Position numbers and translations under genes: made by a program. Shown in pieces: positions 37,376 to 45,829 of a stretch of DNA of 64,000 bases. Below the pieces are notes generated by a model that worked only from the letters and a program-made list of their open reading frames with translations, was not told the DNA's origin and ran no database searches. The stretch spans positions 1,308,501 through 1,372,500 of the forward strand of contig NZ_CP028415.1 of NCBI RefSeq assembly GCF_000722765.2, given 5' to 3'. Each line of letters opens with the position of its first letter. Positions within the stretch are counted from its first letter, which is position 1. The DNA comes from Streptococcus mitis. GTDB lineage: Bacteria > Bacillota > Bacilli > Lactobacillales > Streptococcaceae.

Positions 37376-38821
37376 ATGATAAAGATTGAAACCGTATTAG
37401 ATATTTTAAAGAAAGATAATCTCTTCCGTGAGATTATCGACCAAGGACATTATCACTACAACTACAGCCATGTCGTATTTGACACCATCTGCTATGATAG
37501 CCGCAAGGCCAAAGAGAAGAGCCTCTTTTTCGTCAAGGGTGCTGCCTTTAAAAAGGAATTTCTGATTTCTGCCATCTCTCAAGGCCTCGGTTGGTATGTG
37601 GCTGAAGAAGACTATGAAGTTGGTATTCCTGCTATCATCGTCAGCGATATCAAGAAAGCCATGAGTTTGGTAGCTATGGAATTTTATGGAAATCCACAGG
37701 AAAAACTCAAACTCCTTGCCTTCACTGGAACCAAGGGTAAGACAACAGCAGCCTATTTCGCTTATAACATCTTATCTCAAGGGCATCGACCGGCTATGCT
37801 CTCGACTATGAATACAACTTTAGATGGCAAGACTTTCTTTAAGTCTGCATTGACAACTCCTGAGAGCATTGACCTCTTTGACATGATGAATCAAGCTGTG
37901 CAAAATGACCGCACCCACCTCATCATGGAGGTCTCCAGTCAAGCCTATCTGGTCAAACGTGTCTATGGTCTAACCTTTGATGTAGGAGTTTTTCTCAATA
38001 TCAGCCCAGACCATATCGGCCCAATTGAACACCCTAGCTTTGAAGACTACTTCTACCACAAACGTCTCTTGATGAAAAATAGCCGAGCAGTCATCATTAA
38101 CAGTGACATGGACCACTTTTCTGTCTTAAAAGAACAAGTGGCAGATCAAGACCATGATTTCTACGGTAGTCAGTCGAGCAACCAAATCGAAAGCTCCAAA
38201 GCCTTTAGCTTCTCAGCTACAGGTAAACTCGCTGGAGATTATGATATCCAACTCATTGGCCACTTCAACCAAGAAAATGCCGTTGCTGCTGGACTTGCTT
38301 GCCTCCGTCTCGGAGCTAGTCTTGAGGACATCAAAAAAGGAATCGCGGTAACCCGAGTTCCTGGTCGTATGGAAGTCCTCACTCAGAAAAACGGAGCCAA
38401 GGTTTTCATCGACTACGCTCACAATGGGGATAGTCTAAAAAAACTAATCAATGTTGTAGAAACTCATCAAACTAGAAAGATTGCTCTGGTCTTAGGTTCG
38501 ACAGGAAATAAGGGAGAAAGTCGTCGCAAAGACTTTGGACTTCTCCTCAATCAACATCCTGAGATTCAAGTCTTTCTGACTGCTGATGACCCCAACTATG
38601 AGGACCCAATGGCCATTGCAGATGAAATCAGTAGCTACATCAATCATCCTGTTGAAAAAATTGCGGATCGCCAAGAAGCCATCAAAGCAGCTATGGCTAT
38701 CACAAATCACGAATTAGATGCTGTCATTATCGCCGGTAAGGGAGCCGATTGCTACCAAATCGTCCAAGGCAAGAAAGAAGCCTATCCAGGAGATGCAGCC
38801 GTCGCAGAAAATTATTTATAA
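37376..38821 (+). CDS. murE: UDP-MurNAc-tripeptide synthetase (L-lysine-adding)
   Basis: 481 residues. It adds the third stem-peptide residue; in streptococci this is L-Lys. The P-loop is [17 protein letters not shown] (about 116–132), the central domain has [13 protein letters not shown] and [12 protein letters not shown], and the C-terminal domain has [12 protein letters not shown]. Start [15 protein letters not shown] agrees with the family. Before it lies only AGAAAGT, with no proper SD, and the -10 ends 8 nt upstream, so a leaderless mRNA is likely. Confidence 0.96.
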   Translation: MIKIETVLDILKKDNLFREIIDQGHYHYNYSHVVFDTICYDSRKAKEKSLFFVKGAAFKKEFLISAISQGLGWYVAEEDYEVGIPAIIVSDIKKAMSLVAMEFYGNPQEKLKLLAFTGTKGKTTAAYFAYNILSQGHRPAMLSTMNTTLDGKTFFKSALTTPESIDLFDMMNQAVQNDRTHLIMEVSSQAYLVKRVYGLTFDVGVFLNISPDHIGPIEHPSFEDYFYHKRLLMKNSRAVIINSDMDHFSVLKEQVADQDHDFYGSQSSNQIESSKAFSFSATGKLAGDYDIQLIGHFNQENAVAAGLACLRLGASLEDIKKGIAVTRVPGRMEVLTQKNGAKVFIDYAHNGDSLKKLINVVETHQTRKIALVLGSTGNKGESRRKDFGLLLNQHPEIQVFLTADDPNYEDPMAIADEISSYINHPVEKIADRQEAIKAAMAITNHELDAVIIAGKGADCYQIVQGKKEAYPGDAAVAENYL

Positions 38822-38827
38822 GATAGT

Positions 38828-38862
38828 AAAAAATCAAGGGAAATGAACCCCTTGATTTTTTT
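38828..38862. terminator. Bidirectional terminator between murE and csbD-like gene
   Basis: AAAAATCAAGGG–AAATGAA–CCCCTTGATTTTT gives A-runs and T-runs on both sides and serves the convergent genes. Confidence 0.88.
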
Positions 38863-38868
38863 CTATTT

Positions 38869-39060
38869 TTATTTAAAAACGTTTTTCAAACCTTCAACGG
38901 CACCTTCTACAGCACCTTTAGCATCTTCAACTACTTCTTTTGCTTTAGCAACTGTCTTTTCTACAGCGCCTTCTGCTTCAGTCTTGCCATCTCCAGTAAC
39001 TTTACCAAATCCTTCTTTGATAGCGCCTGTTGCTTGTTCCAATTTGTTTTCAAGTGACAT
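38869..39060 (-). CDS. CsbD-family stress protein
   Basis: 63 residues: [24 protein letters not shown], then A/E/K-rich helices. These are the hallmarks of small CsbD-like proteins made under general stress in Firmicutes. Their biochemical role is unknown. The frame continues upstream to 39138, but AAGGAGA lies 7 nt before ATG 39060. Confidence 0.9.
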   Translation of the reverse strand: MSLENKLEQATGAIKEGFGKVTGDGKTEAEGAVEKTVAKAKEVVEDAKGAVEGAVEGLKNVFK

Positions 39061-39087
39061 ATGATTGTCTCCTTTAGTTTTATTCCG

Positions 39088-39138
39088 ATATGTGTCACCG
39101 GTTACATATAGTTTATACCGAATACTAAGGAAAGTCAA
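39088..39138 (-). promoter_or_regulatory. csbD-like promoter with dyad at +1
   Basis: -35 TTGACT (39138–39133), 17-bp spacer, -10 TAAACT (39115–39110). Just downstream, an ATATGT…ACATAT dyad (39088–39109) with a central ACCGGT overlaps the start of transcription, where a repressor could bind. Confidence 0.55.
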
Positions 39139-39161
39139 ACAATGTGCTCAGAAACAAGAAA

Positions 39162-39812
39162 TCAGTCCAAGTAGAAAGTTAATCTTTCCTTATCCAAATC
39201 GATAGCCAACTCATACTTTCCATCTTCATTTTGGACAATATAACCTAGGACAACTAAACTATCCACAAAGATATCACGGCGTTTCTGCATAAGCTGGTCT
39301 TTTTTGAGAAATTTCAACAAAAAAGTCGTCATATATTTGAGAGCATACTCAGGATTAACATCTCCCAAAATAGCATAAAGTTCCTGTTGTTTTTCTGTCA
39401 AAGGATACTGATGTTTGACCTTGTAGAAATAATTGGACAGGGTCATTTTTGATCTCGCAAAGTCCGTATTTTCAACTAAAATAGCTGCATTGGTTTGATT
39501 GCGTAATTCTGTCTCAAACCTCTGCTCTAACAAGGTTTGATAGACCGGACTAGCTTCGCTGATAAAAATCTCTTGATCCAGTTCAAGACTATCGAGTGAT
39601 TCAAGCATGGGAAGATTAAGGTAATAACGCTTATTTTCCCGACGAATCAAACCAGCCTTTATATACTCTTCCATGAGTTTATCAACTGCCACATCTGGAA
39701 ATTGAGCCTTAATTTCTCTCAAAATAACATCCTCATGCTGGTCCAGATAGCGGATCAATTCTCCAAAAAATGGCTGTCTCGTCAAACGAGATGGATTAAA
39801 AATCTGAATCAT
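39162..39812 (-). CDS. DUF1803-like protein
   Basis: 216 residues. MIQIFNPSRLTRQPFFGELIRYL recalls DUF1803, a streptococcal family. EVILREIKAQFP-type and IKAGLIRRENKRYYLNLP segments look like a winged-helix region. The C-terminus YELAIDLDKERLTFYLD is strand-rich. It overlaps the upstream NlpC-like gene by 17 bp. Function unknown. Confidence 0.7.
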   Translation of the reverse strand: MIQIFNPSRLTRQPFFGELIRYLDQHEDVILREIKAQFPDVAVDKLMEEYIKAGLIRRENKRYYLNLPMLESLDSLELDQEIFISEASPVYQTLLEQRFETELRNQTNAAILVENTDFARSKMTLSNYFYKVKHQYPLTEKQQELYAILGDVNPEYALKYMTTFLLKFLKKDQLMQKRRDIFVDSLVVLGYIVQNEDGKYELAIDLDKERLTFYLD

Positions 39813-40414
39813 GAAGATTCCTTTCTTTACATTCTAACAGAGGCGATGCTGCCAACTGACTGGGATTGGTCCCAGCTTGGTTCAGAGGAACAGGTAGGCC
39901 TAGTTCTCTATAATACTCTCTCCAAAAATCACTAATCTTCTGCTCTCCATCTCCAAATTTCATGGGAATAGTTTCAAAAATGGGGAGAATTTCTGCCATG
40001 TACTGGGAACAGTAAAAACCAGCTCCATCTGGATAGAAAGAAGCATTGTAGGGAGCCCCAAGATGTTTGCAAGCTTTTTCCTTCACAGACTGGATATCCA
40101 TTTCTGGGTAGACATAGAGGTCGTACAAGTGATTGGACTCAAAGAAGTCTGCTGGTTCCTGACAAATAACACCAGCCTGTCCACTAGCGTGGTAAATCAT
40201 CCCATCCAAATAAATCGCAACATGGTTATAGTTGCCTGTGGAAGTCTGGATGGCCTGTCCTATATCTGACTCATCTCTCACAAAAATCATACTCTTCGAA
40301 AATCAAATTCAAACCACGTCAGCGTCGCCTTACCGTACTCAAGTACAGCTTGCGGCTAGCTTCCTAGTTTGCTCTTTGATTTTCATTGAGTATCAAATCG
40401 CCATTTTCTAACAT
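39796..40414 (-). pseudogene. NlpC/P60-type (YiiX-like) protein interrupted by a BOX element
   Basis: The natural start is ATG 40414, with AGGAG 7 nt upstream, reading MLENGDL. A BOX element then enters at codon 8 and brings a stop. After the BOX the frame resumes at 40290 as MIFVRDESDIGQ. Removing the BOX and one TGA copy gives MLENGDLIFVRDESDIG, a continuous family-like N-terminus. The body has YNHVAIYLDG (His), GAPYNASF and FYCSQYMAEI (Cys), the permuted NlpC/P60 cysteine-hydrolase arrangement. The ATG made by the BOX edge could still start a protein lacking about seven residues, but its SD (GAAGAG) is only one base away. Confidence 0.8.
40290..40392 (-). repeat. BOX element (boxA–boxC, no boxB), copy 2
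   Basis: 103 bp with TACTC…GAGTA ends, inverted and 102/103 identical relative to copy 1. TGA occurs on both flanks (read on the minus strand, 40395–40393 and 40289–40287). It splits the NlpC-like gene after its seventh codon. Confidence 0.9.
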
Positions 40415-40425
40415 GCTTCACTCCT

Positions 40426-40451
40426 AGAAAAAAAGGAGCCGAAACTCCTTT
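40426..40451 (-). terminator. Terminator of ppaC
   Basis: AAAGGAG–TTTCGG–CTCCTTT followed by TTTT on the minus strand. It ends only a few bases before the SD of the NlpC-like gene. Confidence 0.8.
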
Positions 40452-40500
40452 CGATATAAGGCAAACTAGCCTGTTCTAATTTGAATTAACACTCAAAATC

Positions 40501-41436
40501 TTAAGCATTAAAGCTTTCAGTCAATTGAGGTACCACTTGTTTCTTACGTGAAACTGCACCAGCAAGGAAAGCATGGTTGTCTTCAAGTTTGAAGTTGAAG
40601 GCTGCCTCAACCTTGTCCATATTGGCACCAAGAGCCAAGATTTCTGAGTTTGAGTTGACGATATCTGTAATCATCAAGACAAAGTCAGAGTAGCCGTTTG
40701 CTGCGTTAGCAGCTTGCATTGCAGCTTCAATTTCTGCTTGGCGTTCCAATACTTCAGCGATGTCAACTGTATTTACTTGAGCAACACGGACATTATTTCC
40801 GTTCAATTCAAAAGTTTTAGCATCGATGTCAATCAATTCTTCAGCAGATTTGCTAGCCAAGTTTGTACCAGCTTTCAACATAGCCAAACCATATTCCTCC
40901 AAGTTTACACCAGCTAATTCAGCCAATTCAGGAGCAATGATTGTATCTGTTGGGTGTGTTGTTGGTGATTTCAAAAGAAGGGTATCTGAAATCAAACCTG
41001 AAAGCATCAAACCAGCAATCTCTTTAGGCACAGCTACACCATGTTCTTTGAACATACGATAAACGATTGAAGACGCTGATCCAACTGGCTCCAAACGCAT
41101 GTAGAGTGGGCTTGCAGTTTCAAAGTTAGCCACACGGTGGTGGTCTACAACACCATAAACTTCTACTTCAGCAATATCTGATACAGATTGTTGGAATTCA
41201 TTGTGGTCAGTCAAGATAACTTGCTCTGCACCTTCTGCTTTAGCAGAAGTGATAACACGCGGTGCTTCTACACCAAAATAGTTCAAGACAAAGGCTGTTT
41301 CTTCATTTGGAGTTCCAAGGGCAACAGCTTCCGTATCCAAACCGTAAGCTTCTTTTGCAAGGTAGGCAAAGGCTACAGATGACCCAATGGCATCTGAGTC
41401 TGGATTTTGGTGACCAAATACTAGAATCTTAGACAT
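40501..41436 (-). CDS. ppaC: Manganese-dependent inorganic pyrophosphatase
   Basis: 311 residues, DHH superfamily family [16 protein letters not shown] and VDHHRVANF bind the Mn pair, and [16 protein letters not shown] at the C-terminus holds the SRKKQ substrate motif. It hydrolyses pyrophosphate to drive biosynthesis. Confidence 0.96.
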   Translation of the reverse strand: MSKILVFGHQNPDSDAIGSSVAFAYLAKEAYGLDTEAVALGTPNEETAFVLNYFGVEAPRVITSAKAEGAEQVILTDHNEFQQSVSDIAEVEVYGVVDHHRVANFETASPLYMRLEPVGSASSIVYRMFKEHGVAVPKEIAGLMLSGLISDTLLLKSPTTHPTDTIIAPELAELAGVNLEEYGLAMLKAGTNLASKSAEELIDIDAKTFELNGNNVRVAQVNTVDIAEVLERQAEIEAAMQAANAANGYSDFVLMITDIVNSNSEILALGANMDKVEAAFNFKLEDNHAFLAGAVSRKKQVVPQLTESFNA

Positions 41437-41465
41437 GATAATACCTCATTTTGTTTATTCTCTTT

Positions 41466-41494
41466 ATTGTAGCATTTTTTTCGCTTTTTGACAA
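41466..41494 (-). promoter_or_regulatory. Promoter of ppaC
   Basis: -35 TTGTCA (41494–41489), 17-bp spacer ending TGC, -10 TACAAT (41471–41466). Confidence 0.75.
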
Positions 41495-41518
41495 AAGTAA
41501 GAGGAGTCAAAGGGCTCC

Positions 41519-41806
41519 TCACGATTCTTCAAAATAACTGAGTAAATTTCTATCTTGATTTTCAGATAAAAATCTTTCCTTCTGTGGTCTCTTCTTACGC
41601 TTGAGAAGGGCTTCAGCCGACATGGCTTCTTCCTTACTGGCAAAACCTTGAGCATAGATAAGTTTGACTGGCAAGCGTGCTCGTGTGTATTTGGCTCCCT
41701 TCCCACTATTGTGGACAGCGAGGCGTCTTCTCACATCAGTCGTATAGCCTGTATAGTAAGATCCATCACGACACTCCAGCACATACATATAAGCCTTATG
41801 ATCCAT
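41519..41806 (-). CDS. GIY-YIG domain protein, UPF0213 family
   Basis: 95 residues. [23 protein letters not shown] carries the GIY-YIG core (here YVL…YTG) and the catalytic Arg. The C-terminus has [14 protein letters not shown]. It is a nuclease-fold protein of unclear role. The start is ATG 41806, inside the end of trmN6 (11-bp overlap). The longer frame to 41911 only reads through that gene. Confidence 0.87.
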   Translation of the reverse strand: MDHKAYMYVLECRDGSYYTGYTTDVRRRLAVHNSGKGAKYTRARLPVKLIYAQGFASKEEAMSAEALLKRKKRPQKERFLSENQDRNLLSYFEES

Positions 41807-42545
41807 AATAAATCTCTTCAAGTTCAGGCGTATAAGAGCCATCATCATTGTGAACAATGAGAGGTGGTAAGACCTTAAAGCCGCTTGTTGAACCATCCTT
41901 GATAGCCTCAATCAAAAGCATATTGGCTTCCTTTTCCCTTTTTGGATAAACAAACTGCAGGCGCTTAGGAGCTAGATTATGCCTTTGTAAGCTGTCCAAG
42001 ATATCTAAAAGTCGATCAGGACGATGAACCATGGCCAAGCGTCCATTGGATTTGAGAATACTCTGGGCACTACGACAGATTTCTTCCAAATTGGTCGTGA
42101 TTTCGTGGCGCGCCAAGAGATAATGTTCACTCTCGTTCAGGTTTGAATGAGGATCCACCTTGAAATAGGGTGGATTACACAAAATCATATCCACCTTACT
42201 TCCCTGAATGTGAGTAGGCATATTTTTCAAATCGTCGCAGATGACCTCCATCTGCTCTTCTAAACCATTCAAACGGACAGAGCGCTCAGCCATATCCGCT
42301 AAACGCTCCTGAATCTCAACAGCCAAAATCTGTGCCTGAGTACGAGTGCTAGCAAATAGCCCCACTGCTCCATTCCCAGCACAGAAATCCACAATCAAGC
42401 CATTCTTAGGAAAACGTGGAAAACGTGACAAGAGAACACTATCCACCGAATAGCTAAAAACCTCTCTATTTTGAATGATTTTGATATCTGTCGAAAAGAG
42501 CTGGTTAATGCGCTCTCCTGATTTTAATAATTGTTCTTCTTCCAT
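41796..42545 (-). CDS. trmN6: tRNA1(Val) adenine-37 N6-methyltransferase-like protein
   Basis: 249 residues. The SAM motif is [15 protein letters not shown] (about 50–64) and the amino-methylase signature is ILCNPPYF (NPPY, near 122). Family members methylate N6 of A37 in tRNA-Val. It couples with the GIY-YIG gene. ATG 42545 has no SD, and the -10 ends 7 nt upstream, so the mRNA is probably leaderless. Confidence 0.88.
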   Translation of the reverse strand: MEEEQLLKSGERINQLFSTDIKIIQNREVFSYSVDSVLLSRFPRFPKNGLIVDFCAGNGAVGLFASTRTQAQILAVEIQERLADMAERSVRLNGLEEQMEVICDDLKNMPTHIQGSKVDMILCNPPYFKVDPHSNLNESEHYLLARHEITTNLEEICRSAQSILKSNGRLAMVHRPDRLLDILDSLQRHNLAPKRLQFVYPKREKEANMLLIEAIKDGSTSGFKVLPPLIVHNDDGSYTPELEEIYYGS

Positions 42546-42551
42546 GATCTT

Positions 42552-42580
42552 ATTATAGCAAATTTATATTAACATTACAA
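42552..42580 (-). promoter_or_regulatory. Promoter of trmN6
   Basis: -35 TTGTAA (42580–42575), 17-bp spacer ending TGC, -10 TATAAT (42557–42552). AAGATC separates the -10 from the ATG. Confidence 0.8.
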
Positions 42581-42597
42581 AAGATAGAGGTTTCTAA

Positions 42598-42960
42598 CTA
42601 GTGCTTCTGATTCTTCAAATGTTGAAGGGCTTCCTTGGTCCAAATTGGCATCATTCTTTTGAGAGGAGCAAAGCCATAGTTAAAACGATCACTTGAAAAG
42701 CGTCTCCGTCTCGGAAACTGGTGCTTTTCTTCCTCTAAAGTACGGATAGAAAGGCTAGCTTTCCCTGTAAATTCATCTAAATCCACTACTTGAACTTGAA
42801 CCTCTTCATCGACTTTCAAGGCTTCTTGGATATTTTCAATAAAGCCTGTCCGAATCTCTGAAATGTGAATCAGCCCCGTATCACCCGTTTCTAGCTCAAC
42901 AAAGGCACCATAGGGCTGAATCCCTGTAATACGGCCCTTTAGTTTATCACCGATTTTCAT
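42598..42960 (-). CDS. cvfD: S1-domain RNA-binding regulator
   Basis: About 120 residues. A single S1 domain: MKIGDKLKGRITGIQPYGAFVEL … GLIHISEI … VQVQVVDLDEFTGKASLSIR, followed by a basic tail with FPRRRRFSSDRFNYGF. It resembles YugI/GSP13 and the pneumococcal post-transcriptional regulator CvfD. The ATG at 42960 has GAGGAC upstream and lies one base after the preceding stop, so it is co-translated with the HAD–cyclophilin gene. Confidence 0.85.
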   Translation of the reverse strand: MKIGDKLKGRITGIQPYGAFVELETGDTGLIHISEIRTGFIENIQEALKVDEEVQVQVVDLDEFTGKASLSIRTLEEEKHQFPRRRRFSSDRFNYGFAPLKRMMPIWTKEALQHLKNQKH

Positions 42961-42961
42961 T

Positions 42962-44362
42962 TTAGTCCTCGATTTCAATTGTTTCAATCACGACATCTTC
43001 AACTGGCTTGTCCATAGCTCCCGTCTCAACAGCAGCAATGGCATCCAAGACAGCGTAAGAAGCTTCATCAGCTAGCTGACCAAATACAGTGTGACGTCGG
43101 TCTAGATGAGGAGTTCCACCTTGGTTGGCATAGATTTCCGCAATCGGTTCTGGCCAACCACCACGAGCAATTTCTTTTTTAGAATAAGGCAGGTGTTGAT
43201 TTTGCACGATAAAGAACTGGCTACCGTTGGTATTTGGACCAGCATTAGCCATAGAAAGGGCACCACGGATATTGTAAAGTTCTTCAGAGAATTCATCCTC
43301 AAATGATTCACCGTAGATTGATTCGCCACCCATACCAGTTCCAGTTGGGTCTCCACCTTGGATCATAAAGTCCTTGATAATACGATGGAAAATGACTCCA
43401 TCATAGTAGCCATCTTTTGAAAGTGCAACAAAGTTAGCCACTGTTTTAGGAGCATGTTCAGGGAAAAGCTTGATACGCAAGTCTCCGTGATTGGTCTTAA
43501 TAGTCGCGATAGGACCTTCTACTGTTTCAATGTCTACTTGTGGGAAATGCAATTCTTTTTCTACCATACCAAATCCTTCTAAGGCATCAAAAATGCCATC
43601 TTCTTCTAATGTTTTTGTAATAAAATCTGCTTTTTCTTTGATGTTATCATGAGAAATTCCCATGGCAACGCTGATTCCAGCATAATCAAAGAGTTCCAAG
43701 TCGTTGAGGCCATCTCCAAAGACCATAACGTTCTCTGGTTTCAAGCCAAGGTGTTCCACAACCTTTTCCACACCCGTCGCTTTGGAACCTGAAATCGGCA
43801 CAATGTCAGACGAATGTTGATGCCAACGAACCATGCGAAGTTTGTCAGAGAGACTATCAGGCAAGTGCAAGTCATCTCCCTTATCTTCAAAGGTCCACAT
43901 TTGATAGATGTCTTCTTTCTCATGGAAATCAGGATCCACATCCAAATCGGGGTAAATTGGATTGATAGCCTCACTAATCATATCGGTGCGAGTCGACAAC
44001 TTGGCATCATGACTCCCAACCAAACCATACTCAATTCCTTCTTGCTTAGCCCAAGAGATATACTCTTCAACATCTGACTTCTCAATCTGATGCTGATAAA
44101 TGACCTGACCTTTTTTATCTTCAATATAGGCACCATTTAAGGTTACAAAAAAGTCAGGCTTGAGATCACGAATCTCTGGCACAACACCAAAAATCCCTCG
44201 TCCAGAAGCAATACCTGTCAAAATTCCTTTCTCACGTAATTGCTTAAAAACAGTTGGGATTGAAGCTGGAATAAAACCAGTCTTGGAATTTCGCAAGGTA
44301 TCATCAATATCAAAAAAGACAATCTTGATCTTCTTTGCCTTATATCTTAATTTGGCATCCAT
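42962..44362 (-). CDS. Cof-type HAD phosphatase fused to cyclophilin peptidyl-prolyl isomerase
   Basis: 466 residues. Residues 1–265 are a Cof/HAD-IIB phosphatase: FFDIDDTLRNS carries the nucleophile Asp, and MVFGDGLNDLELFDYAGISVAMG is motif IV. Residues 275–466 are a cyclophilin: GVIFHRIIKDFMIQGGDP, GALSMANAGPNTNGSQFFI and HTVFGQL. It combines a small-molecule phosphatase with a protein-folding isomerase and has no signal peptide, so it is cytoplasmic. The same fusion exists in pneumococcus as I recall. Confidence 0.93.
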   Translation of the reverse strand: MDAKLRYKAKKIKIVFFDIDDTLRNSKTGFIPASIPTVFKQLREKGILTGIASGRGIFGVVPEIRDLKPDFFVTLNGAYIEDKKGQVIYQHQIEKSDVEEYISWAKQEGIEYGLVGSHDAKLSTRTDMISEAINPIYPDLDVDPDFHEKEDIYQMWTFEDKGDDLHLPDSLSDKLRMVRWHQHSSDIVPISGSKATGVEKVVEHLGLKPENVMVFGDGLNDLELFDYAGISVAMGISHDNIKEKADFITKTLEEDGIFDALEGFGMVEKELHFPQVDIETVEGPIATIKTNHGDLRIKLFPEHAPKTVANFVALSKDGYYDGVIFHRIIKDFMIQGGDPTGTGMGGESIYGESFEDEFSEELYNIRGALSMANAGPNTNGSQFFIVQNQHLPYSKKEIARGGWPEPIAEIYANQGGTPHLDRRHTVFGQLADEASYAVLDAIAAVETGAMDKPVEDVVIETIEIED

Positions 44363-44501
44363 CTCACTACCTCTTTCAATCTAACTCTTTCCATTATACC
44401 ATAAAGTAGCTAAATCCCCTATTTTCAAAAGGTTTCCAGTTTTATTGTAAGTCCTTGGATAAGAAAAGAAAAAATGTTTATGAAAAATCGATCTATCGGA
44501 G

Positions 44502-44616
44502 TCTTAATTCGCTTCCTTATTTCCTAACTCATGAAAAAGAGGTCCACTCGGACCCAAAGCGGATCTTAATTCGCTTTCTTGTTTTCAAGCTCATGAAAAA
44601 GAGGTCCACTGGACCC
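44502..44616 (-). repeat. Tandem 62-bp duplication containing two rpsR terminators
   Basis: TCTTAATTCGCTT…CTCATGAAAAAGAGGTCCACT occurs twice, with starts at 44502 and 44564. Each copy ends in a GGTCC/GGACC hairpin with a T5 tail on the minus strand. Confidence 0.85.
44534..44555 (-). terminator. Second (distal) rpsR terminator
   Basis: GGGTCC–GAGT–GGACCTC then TTTTT on the minus strand. Confidence 0.75.
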
Positions 44617-44617
44617 C
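44596..44617 (-). terminator. First rpsR terminator
   Basis: GGGGTCC–AGT–GGACCTC then TTTTT, six bases beyond the rpsR stop. Confidence 0.85.
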
Positions 44618-44622
44618 TTTTT

Positions 44623-44862
44623 TTAATCTTCGTTTACGAAAGGCATCAAAGCCATTACGCGAGCACGTTTGATAGCTGTTGTTACTTTACGTTGGTTTTT
44701 AGCTGAAGTTCCTGTTACACGACGAGGAAGGATTTTCCCACGTTCTGAAACGAAACGGCTAAGAAGCTCAGTATCTTTGTAATCAACATATTCAATTTTG
44801 TTTGCTGCGATGTAATCAACTTTTTTACGGCGTTTGAATCCGCCACGACGTTGTTGAGCCAT
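44623..44862 (-). CDS. rpsR: 30S ribosomal protein S18
   Basis: 79 residues: [42 protein letters not shown] and [23 protein letters not shown]. It binds S6 in the 30S platform. Last gene of rpsF–ssb–rpsR. Confidence 0.98.
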   Translation of the reverse strand: MAQQRRGGFKRRKKVDYIAANKIEYVDYKDTELLSRFVSERGKILPRRVTGTSAKNQRKVTTAIKRARVMALMPFVNED

Positions 44863-44893
44863 GTTTTTTCTCCTTTATAATTTTAGTTGTCCA

Positions 44894-45364
44894 TTAGAAT
44901 GGTAAATCATCATCTGAAATATCCAAAGGATTTGTTGCTCCAAATGGATTTTCATCACGTGAAAAGTCTGGTACTGAATTTGTAGGTGCTGAATAGTTTG
45001 CAGTTGGTGCAGAATAAGCTCCACCTGTGTGACCCTCACGCACACTACGGCTTTCCAACATTTGGAAATTCTCAGCCACGACCTCTGTCACGTAGACACG
45101 TTGTCCTTGCTGGTTATCGTAACTACGAGTCTGGATACGACCTGTCACCCCGATAAGTGAGCCTTTTTTAGCCCAGTTAGCAAGATTTTCAGCCTGTTGG
45201 CGCCACATAACGACATTGATAAAATCAGCCTCACGTTCGCCATTTTGACTCTTAAATGTACGGTTTACTGCAAGAGTAAAAGTCGCAACTGCTACATTTG
45301 ATGGGGTATAACGCAACTCAGCGTCACGTGTCATACGCCCTACAAGTACAACATTGTTAATCAT
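44894..45364 (-). CDS. ssb: Single-stranded DNA-binding protein
   Basis: 156 residues. The OB fold starts [21 protein letters not shown], a Q/N/S-rich linker follows, and the acidic tail ends DISDDDLPF, the standard docking peptide for replication and repair partners. It lies between rpsF and rpsR as in most Firmicutes. Confidence 0.98.
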   Translation of the reverse strand: MINNVVLVGRMTRDAELRYTPSNVAVATFTLAVNRTFKSQNGEREADFINVVMWRQQAENLANWAKKGSLIGVTGRIQTRSYDNQQGQRVYVTEVVAENFQMLESRSVREGHTGGAYSAPTANYSAPTNSVPDFSRDENPFGATNPLDISDDDLPF

Positions 45365-45375
45365 AGTTTACCTTC

Positions 45376-45666
45376 TTACGCGTCAGTTTTGACGATCATG
45401 TGACGAAGAATGTCAGCGTTGATTTTTGAAAGACGGTCAAACTCTTTAAGAGCTGCATCGTCGTTTGCTTCAACGTTAACGATGTGGTAAAGTCCTTCAC
45501 GGAAATCTTTGATTTCGTATGCAAGACGACGTTTTTCCCAAGATTTTGATTCAACAACAGTTGCACCGTTGTCAGTCAAAATAGAGTCAAAACGTGCTAC
45601 CAAAGCGTTTTTAGCTTCTTCTTCAATGTTTGGACGAATGATATAAAGAATTTCGTATTTAGCCAT
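45376..45666 (-). CDS. rpsF: 30S ribosomal protein S6
   Basis: 96 residues: [40 protein letters not shown] and [10 protein letters not shown]. First gene of the rpsF–ssb–rpsR operon. AGGAGGAAC precedes the ATG. Confidence 0.98.
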   Translation of the reverse strand: MAKYEILYIIRPNIEEEAKNALVARFDSILTDNGATVVESKSWEKRRLAYEIKDFREGLYHIVNVEANDDAALKEFDRLSKINADILRHMIVKTDA

Positions 45667-45693
45667 TGATATGTTCCTCCTTTTGGTCTAATG

Positions 45694-45732
45694 ACCCCAA
45701 GACTTTGCAAGGGGTAAGTGAGGTTCGCTCAC
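45694..45732 (-). promoter_or_regulatory. Two-hairpin leader of rpsF, possible S6:S18 autoregulatory RNA
   Basis: GTGAG–CGAAC–CTCAC (45732–45718) is followed by ACCCC…GGGGT (45715–45694), 28 nt before the ATG. S6:S18 complexes repress their own operon through such leaders in many bacteria. The match here is by position and structure only. Confidence 0.4.
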
Positions 45733-45740
45733 AATAAACT

Positions 45741-45769
45741 ATTATACTAGAAAAAAAATTTTTACGCAA
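45741..45769 (-). promoter_or_regulatory. Promoter of rpsF–ssb–rpsR
   Basis: -35 TTGCGT (45769–45764), 17-bp A/T spacer, -10 TATAAT (45746–45741). Confidence 0.75.
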
Positions 45770-45783
45770 GTAAAAACACCGAA

Positions 45784-45813
45784 ATAAAAAAAGAAGATGA
45801 CGAATCATCTTCT
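45784..45813 (-). terminator. Terminator of adhesin 1 (UUCG tetraloop)
   Basis: AGAAGATGA–TTCG–TCATCTTCT then a long T run. It is identical to the adhesin 2 terminator. Confidence 0.92.
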
Positions 45814-45829
45814 CAAAAACTATGAGTTT

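Noticed and set aside
44455..44706. Plus-strand ORF across the rpsR terminator region
   Set aside because: It runs through two terminators and antisense to rpsR, and has no SD; its repetition comes from the 62-bp duplication.
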